A DNA stretch of 64,000 nucleotides from JBCCGI01 sp039029355 (GTDB lineage: Bacteria; Planctomycetota; UBA1135; GCA-002686595). The position numbers and the translations under genes are program-made. The notes beneath the pieces are model-generated. The model made no database searches and was not told the origin of the DNA. It was given only the letters and a program-made list of their open reading frames with translations. Shown one piece after another: positions 54,960 through 62,999 of this stretch; position 1 is the first letter of the stretch; each line of letters starts with the position of its first letter. Location: NCBI GenBank assembly GCA_039029355.1, contig JBCCGI010000025.1, forward strand, positions 1 to 64,000, given 5' to 3'.

Positions 54960-57899
54960 ATGCTCCCGATCCCTGCCCGAGCTTCGTTCCTTCTGACGAT
55001 CGCCGCGTACTGCGTCCTCTTGGCCGTCCCCACGGCCGCGCAGCAGCCGGCGGTGAGCGCCGCGCCGGCGGCCGAGGTGCCGGGTGGAGAGGCGACGGAC
55101 TGGCTTCGGGGCTCCGGCGACGGGTTGGAGCTGCGCATCGCCGGCCGCGTCGTCGACCCCGACGGGCGCCCGGCGCAGGGCTACGAGCTGGCCGTGTCGC
55201 TCAAGACGGGGGACGGCGAGCTCGCGCTCGCAACCCGCGCCGACGGCGCCGAGTTCGACACCTGGGTCCCGGTGCACGGCCAGTCCTGGATCCACGTTGT
55301 CCTCGAGGCGCGCGACGAGGAGGCCGGTCTGGTCGGCCGGCGCGCGGTCCGGGTCAGCGAGCTGCGCCGGGTCGCCATGGAGGGCATCGAGGTGCGCCTC
55401 GAACCCCGCGAGCGCGCCGTGACGGTCGACGTCCGGTCGGCCGACGGGCCGGCCGCGGGCGCCTACGTCCGCGCCGAGCTCGGAGGAGGCGGAAGCTACC
55501 GCGCCGTCGCCGACGAAGCGGGCCGCGCCACCCTGCTGCTGACGGAGAAGGAGCAGCTGATGCAGCTCACCGCCTGGACGGACGACCTCCAGCTGGGCGG
55601 GTTCGCCTTCTATCGCAGCCCATCCATCGATCCGCGGGGGGCGAGCTTCGGCGTCACGCTCGAGCCGTGCCGGCCGCGCGAGATGCAGCTGGTCGATACC
55701 GCCAGCGGCGAGCCGGTCAGCGGCGTGACCGTGCACCTGTCCCTCGGCACCGGCTCGCCGGAGTGGCAGTTCTATGGCGACAGCCCGGACGCCCTGCTGA
55801 CGAGCGACGAGAACGGCCGCGCGACCTGCAGGTGGTTCCCGGAGCTGGCGACCGTCTCGACCACCGCCGACAGCCGCACCGCGGGCTGGCAGGTCGCGGG
55901 GGACGTCGAGAAGGAGGGCGAGCTCCTGCGCATCCCGCTGCAGCGCTCGACGCCGCGCCAGCTCGTCGCCGGCCAGATCGAGGCCCAGATCGAGGCGCCG
56001 GGCGAGGCGCCGGGCGCGGTCGCGGGGCTCTGCGTCATCGCCGCGACCTTCCAGTCCGACCGGGAGGGCCGCTACGACCGCCGCATCGGCTTCGCGGACG
56101 CCGACGGGGTCTTCGCGATCGAGTACCTGCCGGACGCGACGTACAGCATGCAGGTCAACGACCCGCGCATGGTCAGCGCGCCGGTCGCCGTGATCCCGTA
56201 CGACGCGGCCACGTCCAGCGCGGATCCGCCGCGCCTGGAGGCGCGCCACGGGGTGCCGCTCAGCGTCGTCGTGACCTTCGGCGAGACCGCCGAGCCCGTC
56301 GCCGCGCAGTCGGTGTCGCTCTCGACCTCGCACGACTTCTCGTGGTTGGAGGACGGCGAGGAGCGCTGGGGAGACTTCGGTCGCCGCTGGAGCGCGACGA
56401 CCGATGCGGAGGGCCGCGCCACGTCCTACGCCGGCGTGGGCGAGGAGGTCAGCGTTTCGATCTACACCCCCGACTGGAGGGGGACCGAGACCGTGACGGT
56501 CGACGGGGAGGGGCCGAACGTCGTCGCGCTTCACCGGGACGAGGCGCGGACGATCACGGGGCGGGTCCGCTGCGCCGTGCCGGAGGTCGCCGTCGCCGGC
56601 ACCGTGATCGAGATCGGATCCCTCGACCGCGAGTCGGCGGAGACGCATACGATCACCGTCGATTCCGGCGGCGCCTTCTCGCTCGAGGTCTCGGCCGCTC
56701 GACTCGGGCTCTACGCGAGCAGTCCCTGCGGGCGCGCCGCGCGCGTGCTGGTGGCGGACGAGCTGTCGGAGCCCATCGAGCTCGAGCTGACGCCGACCGT
56801 CGACTTCCATGGCCGGCTGGTCGATGGCGCGGAGCAGGGCGTTTCCTCCGCGCTGGTTCAGGCCGCGCTCCGGATGCGGAGCGAAGACGAGACCGACCCG
56901 CCGTTCCTGGCGGCGAGCTTCGAGGCCGCGACGGACGCCGCCGGGGCCTACACCCTGGCGGGCCTGCCGACGGGCGCGGAGCTTCGGCTGGAGGCGGCCG
57001 GCGACGGGATCGACGCGTGGCTGGGCTCGATCTCGGTGCTCGCGGACGAGCAGCGTCCGGCGCTCGTGTCGCACGTCGGGCCGGCCGTGGCCAGCGACGC
57101 GCGCCGCTCGTTCGCCGCGATCTTCGACGCCCAGCTGCGCGACGGACGCCTGGGGCACTACCGCGTGATGATGATCCTGCACGACGGCGGCGACGAGGCC
57201 ACCGACTTCACCGCAAGGCGGCTGTTGAGCCCGTCCTGGCGCGACGAGGTCGCGTCGTTCCTCCAGGTCGTCCGGGTCCCGGGCAAGGCGGGGATCGAGG
57301 ACGACTTCGAAGCGACGCGGCAGCGGTACGGCTGGCCGCTGCCCGAGCGGGGCAGCCTGTTCGTCGCCGTGTACGACGAGGCCGGCGAGGAAGTCGACCG
57401 CCTCCGGCTCGATCCCTCCGCGACGGACGCGGAGGCCCGCGCCGCCGAGTTCCTGCGCGCGGCGGCGCCGCCCACGCTGGACGCGCGCGAGAAGTGGACC
57501 GCCGCGCTCGAGCTGGCCCGACAAACGGACCGCAGGGTCTGGGTCCGCGTCAGTCAGCGCTACTGCGGGCCGTGCTTCCTGCTGACCAGCTGGATCGACG
57601 ACCACCGCGAGCTGCTCTCCACCGACTACGTGCTGCTCAAGATCGACGACGTGCAGGACGAGAACGGCCCGGAGGTCGCCGCGCTGCTCGAAGCTCGGCC
57701 GGGCGACGGCGTGCCCTTCCACGCGATCTTCGACGCGGAGGGCGAGCTGCTGATCTCGAGCCGCTGCCCGATCATGGGCAACATCGGCTTCCCCGGGAGC
57801 TTCGAGGGGCAACGGCACCTCCGCGCGATGCTGACGCAAACCGCGACGCGCCTTACCGCCGAGGAGCTCGAGCGCGTCGTCGACACGCTGGTCCCGTAG
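54960..57899 (+). CDS. Large secreted protein with Ig-like/carboxypeptidase-regulatory repeats and thioredoxin-like C-terminus
   Basis: 979 residues from ATG 54960 with a signal peptide (ASFLLTIAAYCVLLAVPTAA). The bulk is a row of about 100-residue beta-sandwich repeats (LRIAGRVVDPDGRPAQGYELAVSL, AVTVDVRSADGPAAGAYVRAE, REMQLVDTASGEPVSGVTVHLSL, TITGRVRCAVPEVAVAGTVIEI, DFHGRLVDGAEQGVSSALV). They look like CarboxypepD_reg or similar domains. The C-terminal about 150 residues contain a thioredoxin-like domain with the redox motif YCGPCF (Cys869, Cys872) followed by LTSWIDDHRELLSTDYVLLKID. It is downstream of the 8-Cys protein A on the same strand (185 bp, with the terminator between). It may form disulfides in that protein (inference). 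Confidence 0.8.
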   Translation: MLPIPARASFLLTIAAYCVLLAVPTAAQQPAVSAAPAAEVPGGEATDWLRGSGDGLELRIAGRVVDPDGRPAQGYELAVSLKTGDGELALATRADGAEFDTWVPVHGQSWIHVVLEARDEEAGLVGRRAVRVSELRRVAMEGIEVRLEPRERAVTVDVRSADGPAAGAYVRAELGGGGSYRAVADEAGRATLLLTEKEQLMQLTAWTDDLQLGGFAFYRSPSIDPRGASFGVTLEPCRPREMQLVDTASGEPVSGVTVHLSLGTGSPEWQFYGDSPDALLTSDENGRATCRWFPELATVSTTADSRTAGWQVAGDVEKEGELLRIPLQRSTPRQLVAGQIEAQIEAPGEAPGAVAGLCVIAATFQSDREGRYDRRIGFADADGVFAIEYLPDATYSMQVNDPRMVSAPVAVIPYDAATSSADPPRLEARHGVPLSVVVTFGETAEPVAAQSVSLSTSHDFSWLEDGEERWGDFGRRWSATTDAEGRATSYAGVGEEVSVSIYTPDWRGTETVTVDGEGPNVVALHRDEARTITGRVRCAVPEVAVAGTVIEIGSLDRESAETHTITVDSGGAFSLEVSAARLGLYASSPCGRAARVLVADELSEPIELELTPTVDFHGRLVDGAEQGVSSALVQAALRMRSEDETDPPFLAASFEAATDAAGAYTLAGLPTGAELRLEAAGDGIDAWLGSISVLADEQRPALVSHVGPAVASDARRSFAAIFDAQLRDGRLGHYRVMMILHDGGDEATDFTARRLLSPSWRDEVASFLQVVRVPGKAGIEDDFEATRQRYGWPLPERGSLFVAVYDEAGEEVDRLRLDPSATDAEARAAEFLRAAAPPTLDAREKWTAALELARQTDRRVWVRVSQRYCGPCFLLTSWIDDHRELLSTDYVLLKIDDVQDENGPEVAALLEARPGDGVPFHAIFDAEGELLISSRCPIMGNIGFPGSFEGQRHLRAMLTQTATRLTAEELERVVDTLVP

Positions 57900-57900
57900 G

Positions 57901-58533
57901 ACCAGGGCGCGCGCCGGGCGCCGGCTCACCGTCGGCGGCGGCTACTCGTGGTTCAAGCGCGCCGGCCAGGCGGCCCAGAACCTCGGCGGCGGCGTGCCCG
58001 GCAGCGGCGCGCTCGAGCCGGGGCTTCTGCTGCAGGGCTGCGGTGCTTATGGCGCCGACGTGCAGGTGCGCGTGGTCGCGGGCCTCGGCGGCGCCGCGGG
58101 CGCGCTGGCGATCGGACCCCCTTCGGGCGGCATGCCGTTCGTGACGGGGCTGCTCCATCCGTTCCCGCTGTTCGCCCTGGAGGCGCACGTCCTGCAGGGC
58201 GCTCCCGGCGTGGCGGGCGCGGGCACGATCGCGATCCCGCTCTCGATTCCCGCCGCGGTTCTCGCCGGCGCTTCGTTTGCGCTGCAGGTCGCCTACCTGG
58301 ACGGCGGCGGCGCCGCGGGCGGTCAGCGATGGGCTGTTGCTGACGTCGCCGTAGCGACGCGCGGCGAGAGCTCGCAATTGCTGGGTTACCTGGTAACCCA
58401 AAGCCGCTGTGGAGAGCGTTTCGGGAAGCTCCCGAATTCCAACGCGTCGTCGCGGAGTTTCCCGCTTTCGGCTCGCGTGAAGGTCTCGCGGGAAGACCCA
58501 CACACGTCGCTGTTCCTCGCTAGCCTGAAGTGA
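57901..58533 (+). pseudogene. Orphan C-terminal module (remnant of a secreted protein)
   Basis: The frame opening right after the thioredoxin-like gene's stop encodes LTVGGGYSWFKRAGQAAQNLGGG, then GALEPGLLLQGCGAYGADVQVRVVAGLGG and APGVAGAGTIAIPLSIPAAVLAG, SFALQVAYLDGGGAAGG. The second half matches the C-terminal module of the secreted proteins here. The first part looks like the last propeller strand of a lost protein. There is no start codon with a Shine-Dalgarno and no signal peptide. The frame closes at 58531-58533, but past about 58330 the sequence no longer fits the module. Most likely the 3' end of a deleted secreted gene. Confidence 0.6.
58382..58400. promoter_or_regulatory. Perfect 19-bp palindrome
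   Basis: TGGGTTACC-T-GGTAACCCA, nine-bp arms around a single T. It lies about 190 bp before the cytochrome c peroxidase gene, within the end of the remnant. Such a symmetric site usually binds a dimeric regulator. Confidence 0.5.
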
Positions 58534-58591
58534 AGCGCGCGGACCAGACCGCGCGCCCCTTGCCACATCACCGCAGTCTTCGGAGGAGACT

Positions 58592-60319
58592 ATGCGTAAT
58601 CGACTCGCGTCGACGCTCGCTCGCGCGGGCTTGGGGTCTGCCCTTGTCGCGTCCCTGGCCGTCACGGCTTCTGCGCAGCGCATGCACGTCGCCGGCCTCG
58701 TCGGCGAACCGCCCGACGTTTCCAACTGGCCCCACCCAGCCGCGCCCGACGGCAACCCGTTCGTGCGCAGCACGGCCCCGGCTTCCGCTCTGGCCGACCG
58801 CCAGGTCCGTTCGGAGCTGGGCAAGGCGGTCTTCTGGGACGAGCAGCTCTCGGCCGACAACACCATGTCCTGCGGGACGTGCCACATCCCGTCCGCAGGG
58901 GGCACGGACAACCGCAAGCCGTTCCTGGATCCCAGCGGCAACCTCGGAGCCGTCGGCGTGCTTCCCCAGCACCTGAACGGCGGCACGAACCTGGTCGACT
59001 ACGGCTTCATCAACCCGCTGTCGACCAGCATCGACCGCACCGGCACCGGGTTGCATACGCCGACGATGATCGGCGCCTACGTCTTTGAGCGCCAGTTCTG
59101 GGACATGCGGGCCGGGCCCGACTTCGTCGATGCCGGTGGCGTGACGATCCCGAACTTCACCGACTGGGCCGGTCTCGAGGACCAGGTCGCTGGCCCGCCG
59201 ATCTCGCCGATCGAGATGGGGCACGAGGACATCAACTGGGTGACGAACAACATCCAGACGAAGCTCGGCGCCGCGACGCCCCTGGCGCTCGTCGACCCCG
59301 CCACCGTTCCGCCCGACATCAAGTGGATCGCGACTTCCGGCGCGACCTACGACGAGCTCTTCGACAAGATCTTCCACGCCGATCCGCAGTTCGGCGGCAT
59401 TGTCGGGGTGACGCGCGAGCGCATCTCGCTCGCCATGGCGCACTACATGCGCACGCTGATCCCGGACCAGGCCCCGATCGACCTGGGCACGATGACCCCC
59501 GAGATGATCCACGGGTTCAAGATCCTGGATACCTCGGGCTGCTTCATCTGCCACTCTGCGTCCGGCGCGCCGTCGCTGACGGCGGCCGGTACGCTCGCCG
59601 ACCCGTTCGACAACCCGCTGTCCGACGGGCGCTTCCATAACATCGGCTTCGGTGCGGTGAAGACGCCGACGCTGCGGAACGTCGGCCTGCGGGCGCGCTT
59701 CTTCAGCACCGGCCAGGGTGCGGGAGGCTCGAACTCGCTCGACGCCATCATCAAGTTCTACGATCAGGTGCAGGGCGGGATCCTCGGGCTGGACGGCTCG
59801 GGCCCGGGCGGCACGCTGACCTCGGTCGAGTTCAAGGCGGTGAGCGCCTTCCTCGGCGAGGCGCTGACCGACCCGCGGGTTAAGGCCGAGAAGTTCCCGT
59901 TCGACCGCCCCGAGCTCGCGAGCGAGCGCCCCGAGTTCGTCTTCGAGGCCAACGAGTTCGGCGTCGGAACCCCGGGGCCGAGCGGCAACCTGCCCGAGAT
60001 CATCGCCAACTCGCCGCCGCTGGTGCCCAAGGCCGGCCCGCCGCACTTCAAGATCGGCGTCGGGCACGCGCTCGGCAGCACGCCGGCGTCGCTCCTGGTC
60101 AGCACGGTGCCGGGACCGGGCCCGGTGATCTGGGTCGGCCCCTCGCTCGGCCTGCCTCCGATGACGGTCACCAACCCGATGGGGATCGGCACGCTGCACG
60201 CGCCGTTCGCCCTCAGTCCGGGGATCATCGGCGTGACGTTCTACACGCAGTGGGTCGTCCATGAGTTCTTCGGGCCGGCGCACTCGAACGCGGCGAAGTT
60301 CACGCCGTTCCAGTTCTAG
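58592..60319 (+). CDS. Di-haem cytochrome c peroxidase/MauG-like, with C-terminal module
   Basis: 575 residues with a signal peptide (LASTLARAGLGSALVASLAVTASA) and GGAGGAG 9-10 nt before the ATG. The N-terminal cytochrome domain has MSCGTCHIPSAGG (haem 1, Cys94-Cys97-His98) near ELGKAVFWDEQLSADNTMSCG; the second motif is GCFICHSASG (about residues 315-325), so two c-type haems are bound. The stretch HIGFGAVKTPTLRNVGLRARFF-like NIGFGAVKTPTLRNVGLRARFF is characteristic of the CcpA/MauG family, which reduce H2O2 or oxidise a partner. The last about 120 residues (SPASL-like STPASLLVSTVPGPGPVI, GIIGVTFYTQWVVHEFFG) match the shared C-terminal module, which is unusual for this family. Periplasmic. 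Confidence 0.9.
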   Translation: MRNRLASTLARAGLGSALVASLAVTASAQRMHVAGLVGEPPDVSNWPHPAAPDGNPFVRSTAPASALADRQVRSELGKAVFWDEQLSADNTMSCGTCHIPSAGGTDNRKPFLDPSGNLGAVGVLPQHLNGGTNLVDYGFINPLSTSIDRTGTGLHTPTMIGAYVFERQFWDMRAGPDFVDAGGVTIPNFTDWAGLEDQVAGPPISPIEMGHEDINWVTNNIQTKLGAATPLALVDPATVPPDIKWIATSGATYDELFDKIFHADPQFGGIVGVTRERISLAMAHYMRTLIPDQAPIDLGTMTPEMIHGFKILDTSGCFICHSASGAPSLTAAGTLADPFDNPLSDGRFHNIGFGAVKTPTLRNVGLRARFFSTGQGAGGSNSLDAIIKFYDQVQGGILGLDGSGPGGTLTSVEFKAVSAFLGEALTDPRVKAEKFPFDRPELASERPEFVFEANEFGVGTPGPSGNLPEIIANSPPLVPKAGPPHFKIGVGHALGSTPASLLVSTVPGPGPVIWVGPSLGLPPMTVTNPMGIGTLHAPFALSPGIIGVTFYTQWVVHEFFGPAHSNAAKFTPFQF

Positions 60320-60335
60320 TCCGTCCGCAAGCCGG

Positions 60336-60363
60336 ACCGGAGGGCCATCGCGCGCCCTCCGGT
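60336..60363 (+). terminator. Terminator of cytochrome c peroxidase gene
   Basis: ACCGGAGGGC, 8-nt loop, GCCCTCCGGT. A perfect 10-bp stem starting 16 bp after the stop. No strong T-run. Confidence 0.65.
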
Positions 60364-60377
60364 CCCGTGTCCGCGCG

Positions 60378-60434
60378 CTAGGAGCGTGCGCCGTAGATGA
60401 CGACCCAGGTGGCTATCGGGGCGCACGCTCCTAG
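60378..60434. repeat. 15-bp perfect inverted repeat with 27-bp spacer
   Basis: CTAGGAGCGTGCGCC at 60378-60392 and its exact reverse complement at 60420-60434. The right arm contains the stop codon of the 8-Cys protein B gene (minus strand). It could form a long hairpin at the 3' end of that mRNA and act as its terminator, or be the mark of an inversion. Confidence 0.6.
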
Positions 60435-61369
60435 GCGGCGCCGAGGCACGCGAGCAGGCAGATCAGCAGGTTCTCGGCCTCGGTGGCCGCCAGCACCAGT
60501 CCGCACAGCGCGAAGGCCTTCGTGACGCAGACCTCGTACTCCTCGGGCTCCGCGCCCGCGCACGCCACGATGGCGACGGCGAGACAGAGCAGCGTCGCGG
60601 GACCGACCGGCAGCGCCAGCAGCCCGAGGCAAAGGAGCAGGCAGTCGACGAAGTCGTTCGAGCCGGGCGTTCCGCCGCCGTCACTCGGAGGCGAAGCGGC
60701 TCCGCCGTAGGACGTCAACAGCTGGCTCCAGGTCGCCTCCGCGCCGCTCAGAACCGTGGCGCGCCCCGCGGCGTCGGTCAGCGTCAACGTGCGCTCGAAG
60801 CCCTGCATCGCGGCCGCCAGCAGCTGGGGCCCGCCGGGTCCCGCCACCAGCGGGGCGAGCTGACGCCAGGGCGACGCGAAGGACGCGGTCGCCTCCTCCT
60901 TCAGGGTCCATCCCGCGAGAGCGTCCAGCGGATGCCCGGCGGCGCCCGCTTGCTGCACCTCAAGACGCACGGCCGCTCCGATGCTCTGGGCGCCAAAGCG
61001 GGCCTCGGTGGACAGGTCGGCCACGCGCGCCCAGCCGCCATCCGACGGCGCGTAGACGTGGTGGACGTGCAGCACCGCCGCCGTGCCCGGCGCGGCGAGC
61101 AGCGGAGTCGCGTGGACCGAGACGCGCGCCAACCCCGCCGGAGCGCGCTCGACGTGGACGGCGCCCGAAGGCGCGAGCAGCTTGTGGTCGAGGTCGTCGA
61201 GCAGCGCCTGCGTGGCGCGCTCGACCGGAAAGGACGGCGTGGTGGGCGCGGGCGCGGTCGGCCGCGTCGGCCTTACGTGTTCGGCGCGCGCGGAGGCGAC
61301 GTTGGCGTGGATCGCAGGTGCGACCGGGCCGAGGGCGATCGAGACCGAGAGAAAGAGCGCAAGGCGCAT
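60431..61369 (-). CDS. 8-Cys protein B: paralogue of the gene at 53840
   Basis: 312 residues from ATG 61369, with AAGGAGCT upstream. The signal peptide is nearly the same as in the paralogue (MRLALFLSVSIALGPVAPAIHAN), and the N-domain aligns along its length (for example HVYAPSDGGWARVADLS against HVYAPSAGEWVRMAGVS). A Ser/Pro/Gly linker (about 222-238) is followed by a hydrophobic Cys-rich C-terminus. The cysteines are at 243, 247, 262, 270, 281, 289, 304 and 308, exactly as in the other copy, although the residues between have changed considerably. That pattern of conserved Cys and diverged loops suggests a folded domain under selection. An upstream DNA element is shared. The pair probably arose by duplication with inversion; the genes between are a thioredoxin-tailed protein and a cytochrome c peroxidase. 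Function unknown. Confidence 0.8.
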   Translation of the reverse strand: MRLALFLSVSIALGPVAPAIHANVASARAEHVRPTRPTAPAPTTPSFPVERATQALLDDLDHKLLAPSGAVHVERAPAGLARVSVHATPLLAAPGTAAVLHVHHVYAPSDGGWARVADLSTEARFGAQSIGAAVRLEVQQAGAAGHPLDALAGWTLKEEATASFASPWRQLAPLVAGPGGPQLLAAAMQGFERTLTLTDAAGRATVLSGAEATWSQLLTSYGGAASPPSDGGGTPGSNDFVDCLLLCLGLLALPVGPATLLCLAVAIVACAGAEPEEYEVCVTKAFALCGLVLAATEAENLLICLLACLGAA

Positions 61370-61436
61370 GGGCGAGCTCCTTGGGAGTAGCAGGGGCAAC
61401 ACGCGTCGAGGCCGGTCGACGGTGCGTGCGGAGCTG

Positions 61437-61475
61437 GTGCTCTGCCGCTGCACGCGCCGAGTTCTCCGAAAGCCG
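61437..61475 (-). promoter_or_regulatory. Conserved upstream element (copy 2)
   Basis: In the minus direction: CGGCTTTCGGAGAACTCGGC then GGCAGAGCAC. Matches copy 1 before the paralogue at 53840. Located about 70-105 nt before the start codon. Confidence 0.6.
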
Positions 61476-61503
61476 ACTTTCCTCGCAGCGCCGACGCCGC
61501 GCC

Positions 61504-62835
61504 CTAGTCCGGTCGGGACCCGCGAGCGGCCGGCTGTCCTTGCGCCGCGTCGAGGGAGCGGAAGAAGAGTTCGCCGGAGGTAAGGATGGGGAGCAGCCCG
61601 AGGCGCGTCATGCGCCGCGAGATCACGGAGTCCGCCGCGGGCATGACGTAGTAGCCGCGGATCTGCTCAGCCGCCCGGAACATCTCGTGCATGCCGCGGT
61701 CGACCAAAGAGCTGCCGACCACGACGACCGTCTTGCTGGACAGCCAGTCGACCACGTAGTTGAACCGCGGCGCCCAGCCGGAGCGCAGGTCGTCTTCCTG
61801 CGACGCGGTCAGGACGAGCGTCTCGGGCCGGGCCGCGGAGCCGCGGACCTTGACCAGGACCGGCGGTTCGGGCGGCTCGGGAAGCGGACCGGTCACCACC
61901 TCGCGCGGGCGGCCCTCGGCCTCGCAGGCCTCCTCGAAGAGCGTGCTGTAGTTGGTCGTCACGATCCGCGGGAACAGCTTCACCGCGAGCACGTGGGATG
62001 GAGCGGGCGCCACGATCTCGGCCGGGAACATGTAGTCCCGCACCGCTTTCACCAGCTCCTCGCGCCCGCCGATCTCCTCGAGGTCTTCGGCGATGTGCGG
62101 GAAGGCGTTCTGAGCCGGGCTGGGAGCGTAGTCGGGATCGAAGCGCCGGATCGCCTGGAGCAGGGCCTGTTCGTGCACGAACACCCCGGGGTAGCCGGCC
62201 TCGCGCGACAGGCCCGCTCCGGACACCAGCACCGTGTCGCCGCTCCGCACCGCCTCGACGAGCGCGGCGGGGAGGTCGGGGAGCCGTCCCGGCTCCGCGG
62301 GAGGGCGAAGCGCCCGGGCGCGATCGGATACGCCGGGAGCGCGGGCCTGCACCCGCGCGCGGCAGAACTCGTCGGTCAGGAGCGACACGATCGCGTCCAG
62401 CACGCCGGTGGCGAGGTCGGACGCCAGCTCGAAGCTGCGCGCGACCTGGCCGCCATCCCACCTCCCGATCTCCGCGTGGAACGCGTCGCGGCGCTCGTCG
62501 ACGCAGGCGTCGCGATCGAGCCGCTTCAGGAAGGGGAGCACGGGTAGCCCCAGGCGCCGCGCCTCGTCGTATTCCAGGTGGGTGACCGACTTGCCGTGCT
62601 CGGCCGCGGGGCCTTCGTCGGGAACGAAGCCATAGGTCTCGCCGCAGAGCAGGAGGAAGAGGTCACAGGTGTCGAGCTCGGCCCGGATCCGGTCCCAGGG
62701 GTGTCCGGGGGGCTGGAAGTTCTCGGCGTGGACCGGCTCGAAGTTGGACTTGGAGAGCAGCGTGACCACGGCGTCGCGCTCGTTCGCCAGGTCCTTCATC
62801 GTGCTCGCAACGAAGATGCGGAGCTTCCGTCCCAT
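61504..62835 (-). CDS. DUF4062-SIR2 fusion, candidate anti-phage or NAD-related protein
   Basis: 443 residues. Residues about 5-95 are a DUF4062 domain (RKLRIFVASTMKDLANERDAV, CDLFLLLCGETYGF, THLEYDEARRLGLPVLPFL), a TIR-like fold. A helical linker leads to a SIR2-type domain (about 195-430): DTVLVSGAGLSREAGYPG (GAGxS, 206-210), a helical insert, and RIVTTNYSTLFEEACEAEG (Asn295). In active SIR2 NADases the motifs are TTNYD and LHGS. Here they read TTNYS (Asp to Ser at 297) and VRGS (catalytic His replaced by Arg331). This predicts altered or lost NAD+ hydrolysis. Immune SIR2 proteins (ThsA, Dsr) degrade NAD+ in infected cells. TATCAT lies 8 nt before the ATG. No phage gene is nearby. Confidence 0.8.
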   Translation of the reverse strand: MGRKLRIFVASTMKDLANERDAVVTLLSKSNFEPVHAENFQPPGHPWDRIRAELDTCDLFLLLCGETYGFVPDEGPAAEHGKSVTHLEYDEARRLGLPVLPFLKRLDRDACVDERRDAFHAEIGRWDGGQVARSFELASDLATGVLDAIVSLLTDEFCRARVQARAPGVSDRARALRPPAEPGRLPDLPAALVEAVRSGDTVLVSGAGLSREAGYPGVFVHEQALLQAIRRFDPDYAPSPAQNAFPHIAEDLEEIGGREELVKAVRDYMFPAEIVAPAPSHVLAVKLFPRIVTTNYSTLFEEACEAEGRPREVVTGPLPEPPEPPVLVKVRGSAARPETLVLTASQEDDLRSGWAPRFNYVVDWLSSKTVVVVGSSLVDRGMHEMFRAAEQIRGYYVMPAADSVISRRMTRLGLLPILTSGELFFRSLDAAQGQPAARGSRPD

Positions 62836-62915
62836 GGCGCGGAATGATAGGGCGCGTGCGCTCCATCCACGAGCCCGCGCTGGGTGCAGCCGGGTGCGAC
62901 CGAGCGCCGGGCATG

Positions 62916-62948
62916 AAAAAGGGGCGCGCCGCCTACGCGACGCGCCCC
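62916..62948 (-). terminator. Rho-independent terminator
   Basis: On the minus strand: GGGGCGCG stem, loop, CGCGCCCC, then TTTTT. It is the only hairpin with a proper T-run in this part of the window and lies 52 bp past the stop of the gene at 63000. Confidence 0.85.
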
Positions 62949-62999
62949 AGGTTCCGCAGAGAGTATCGAGGGAAAGCAGTCCCTGCTTCGCGGGGGGGG

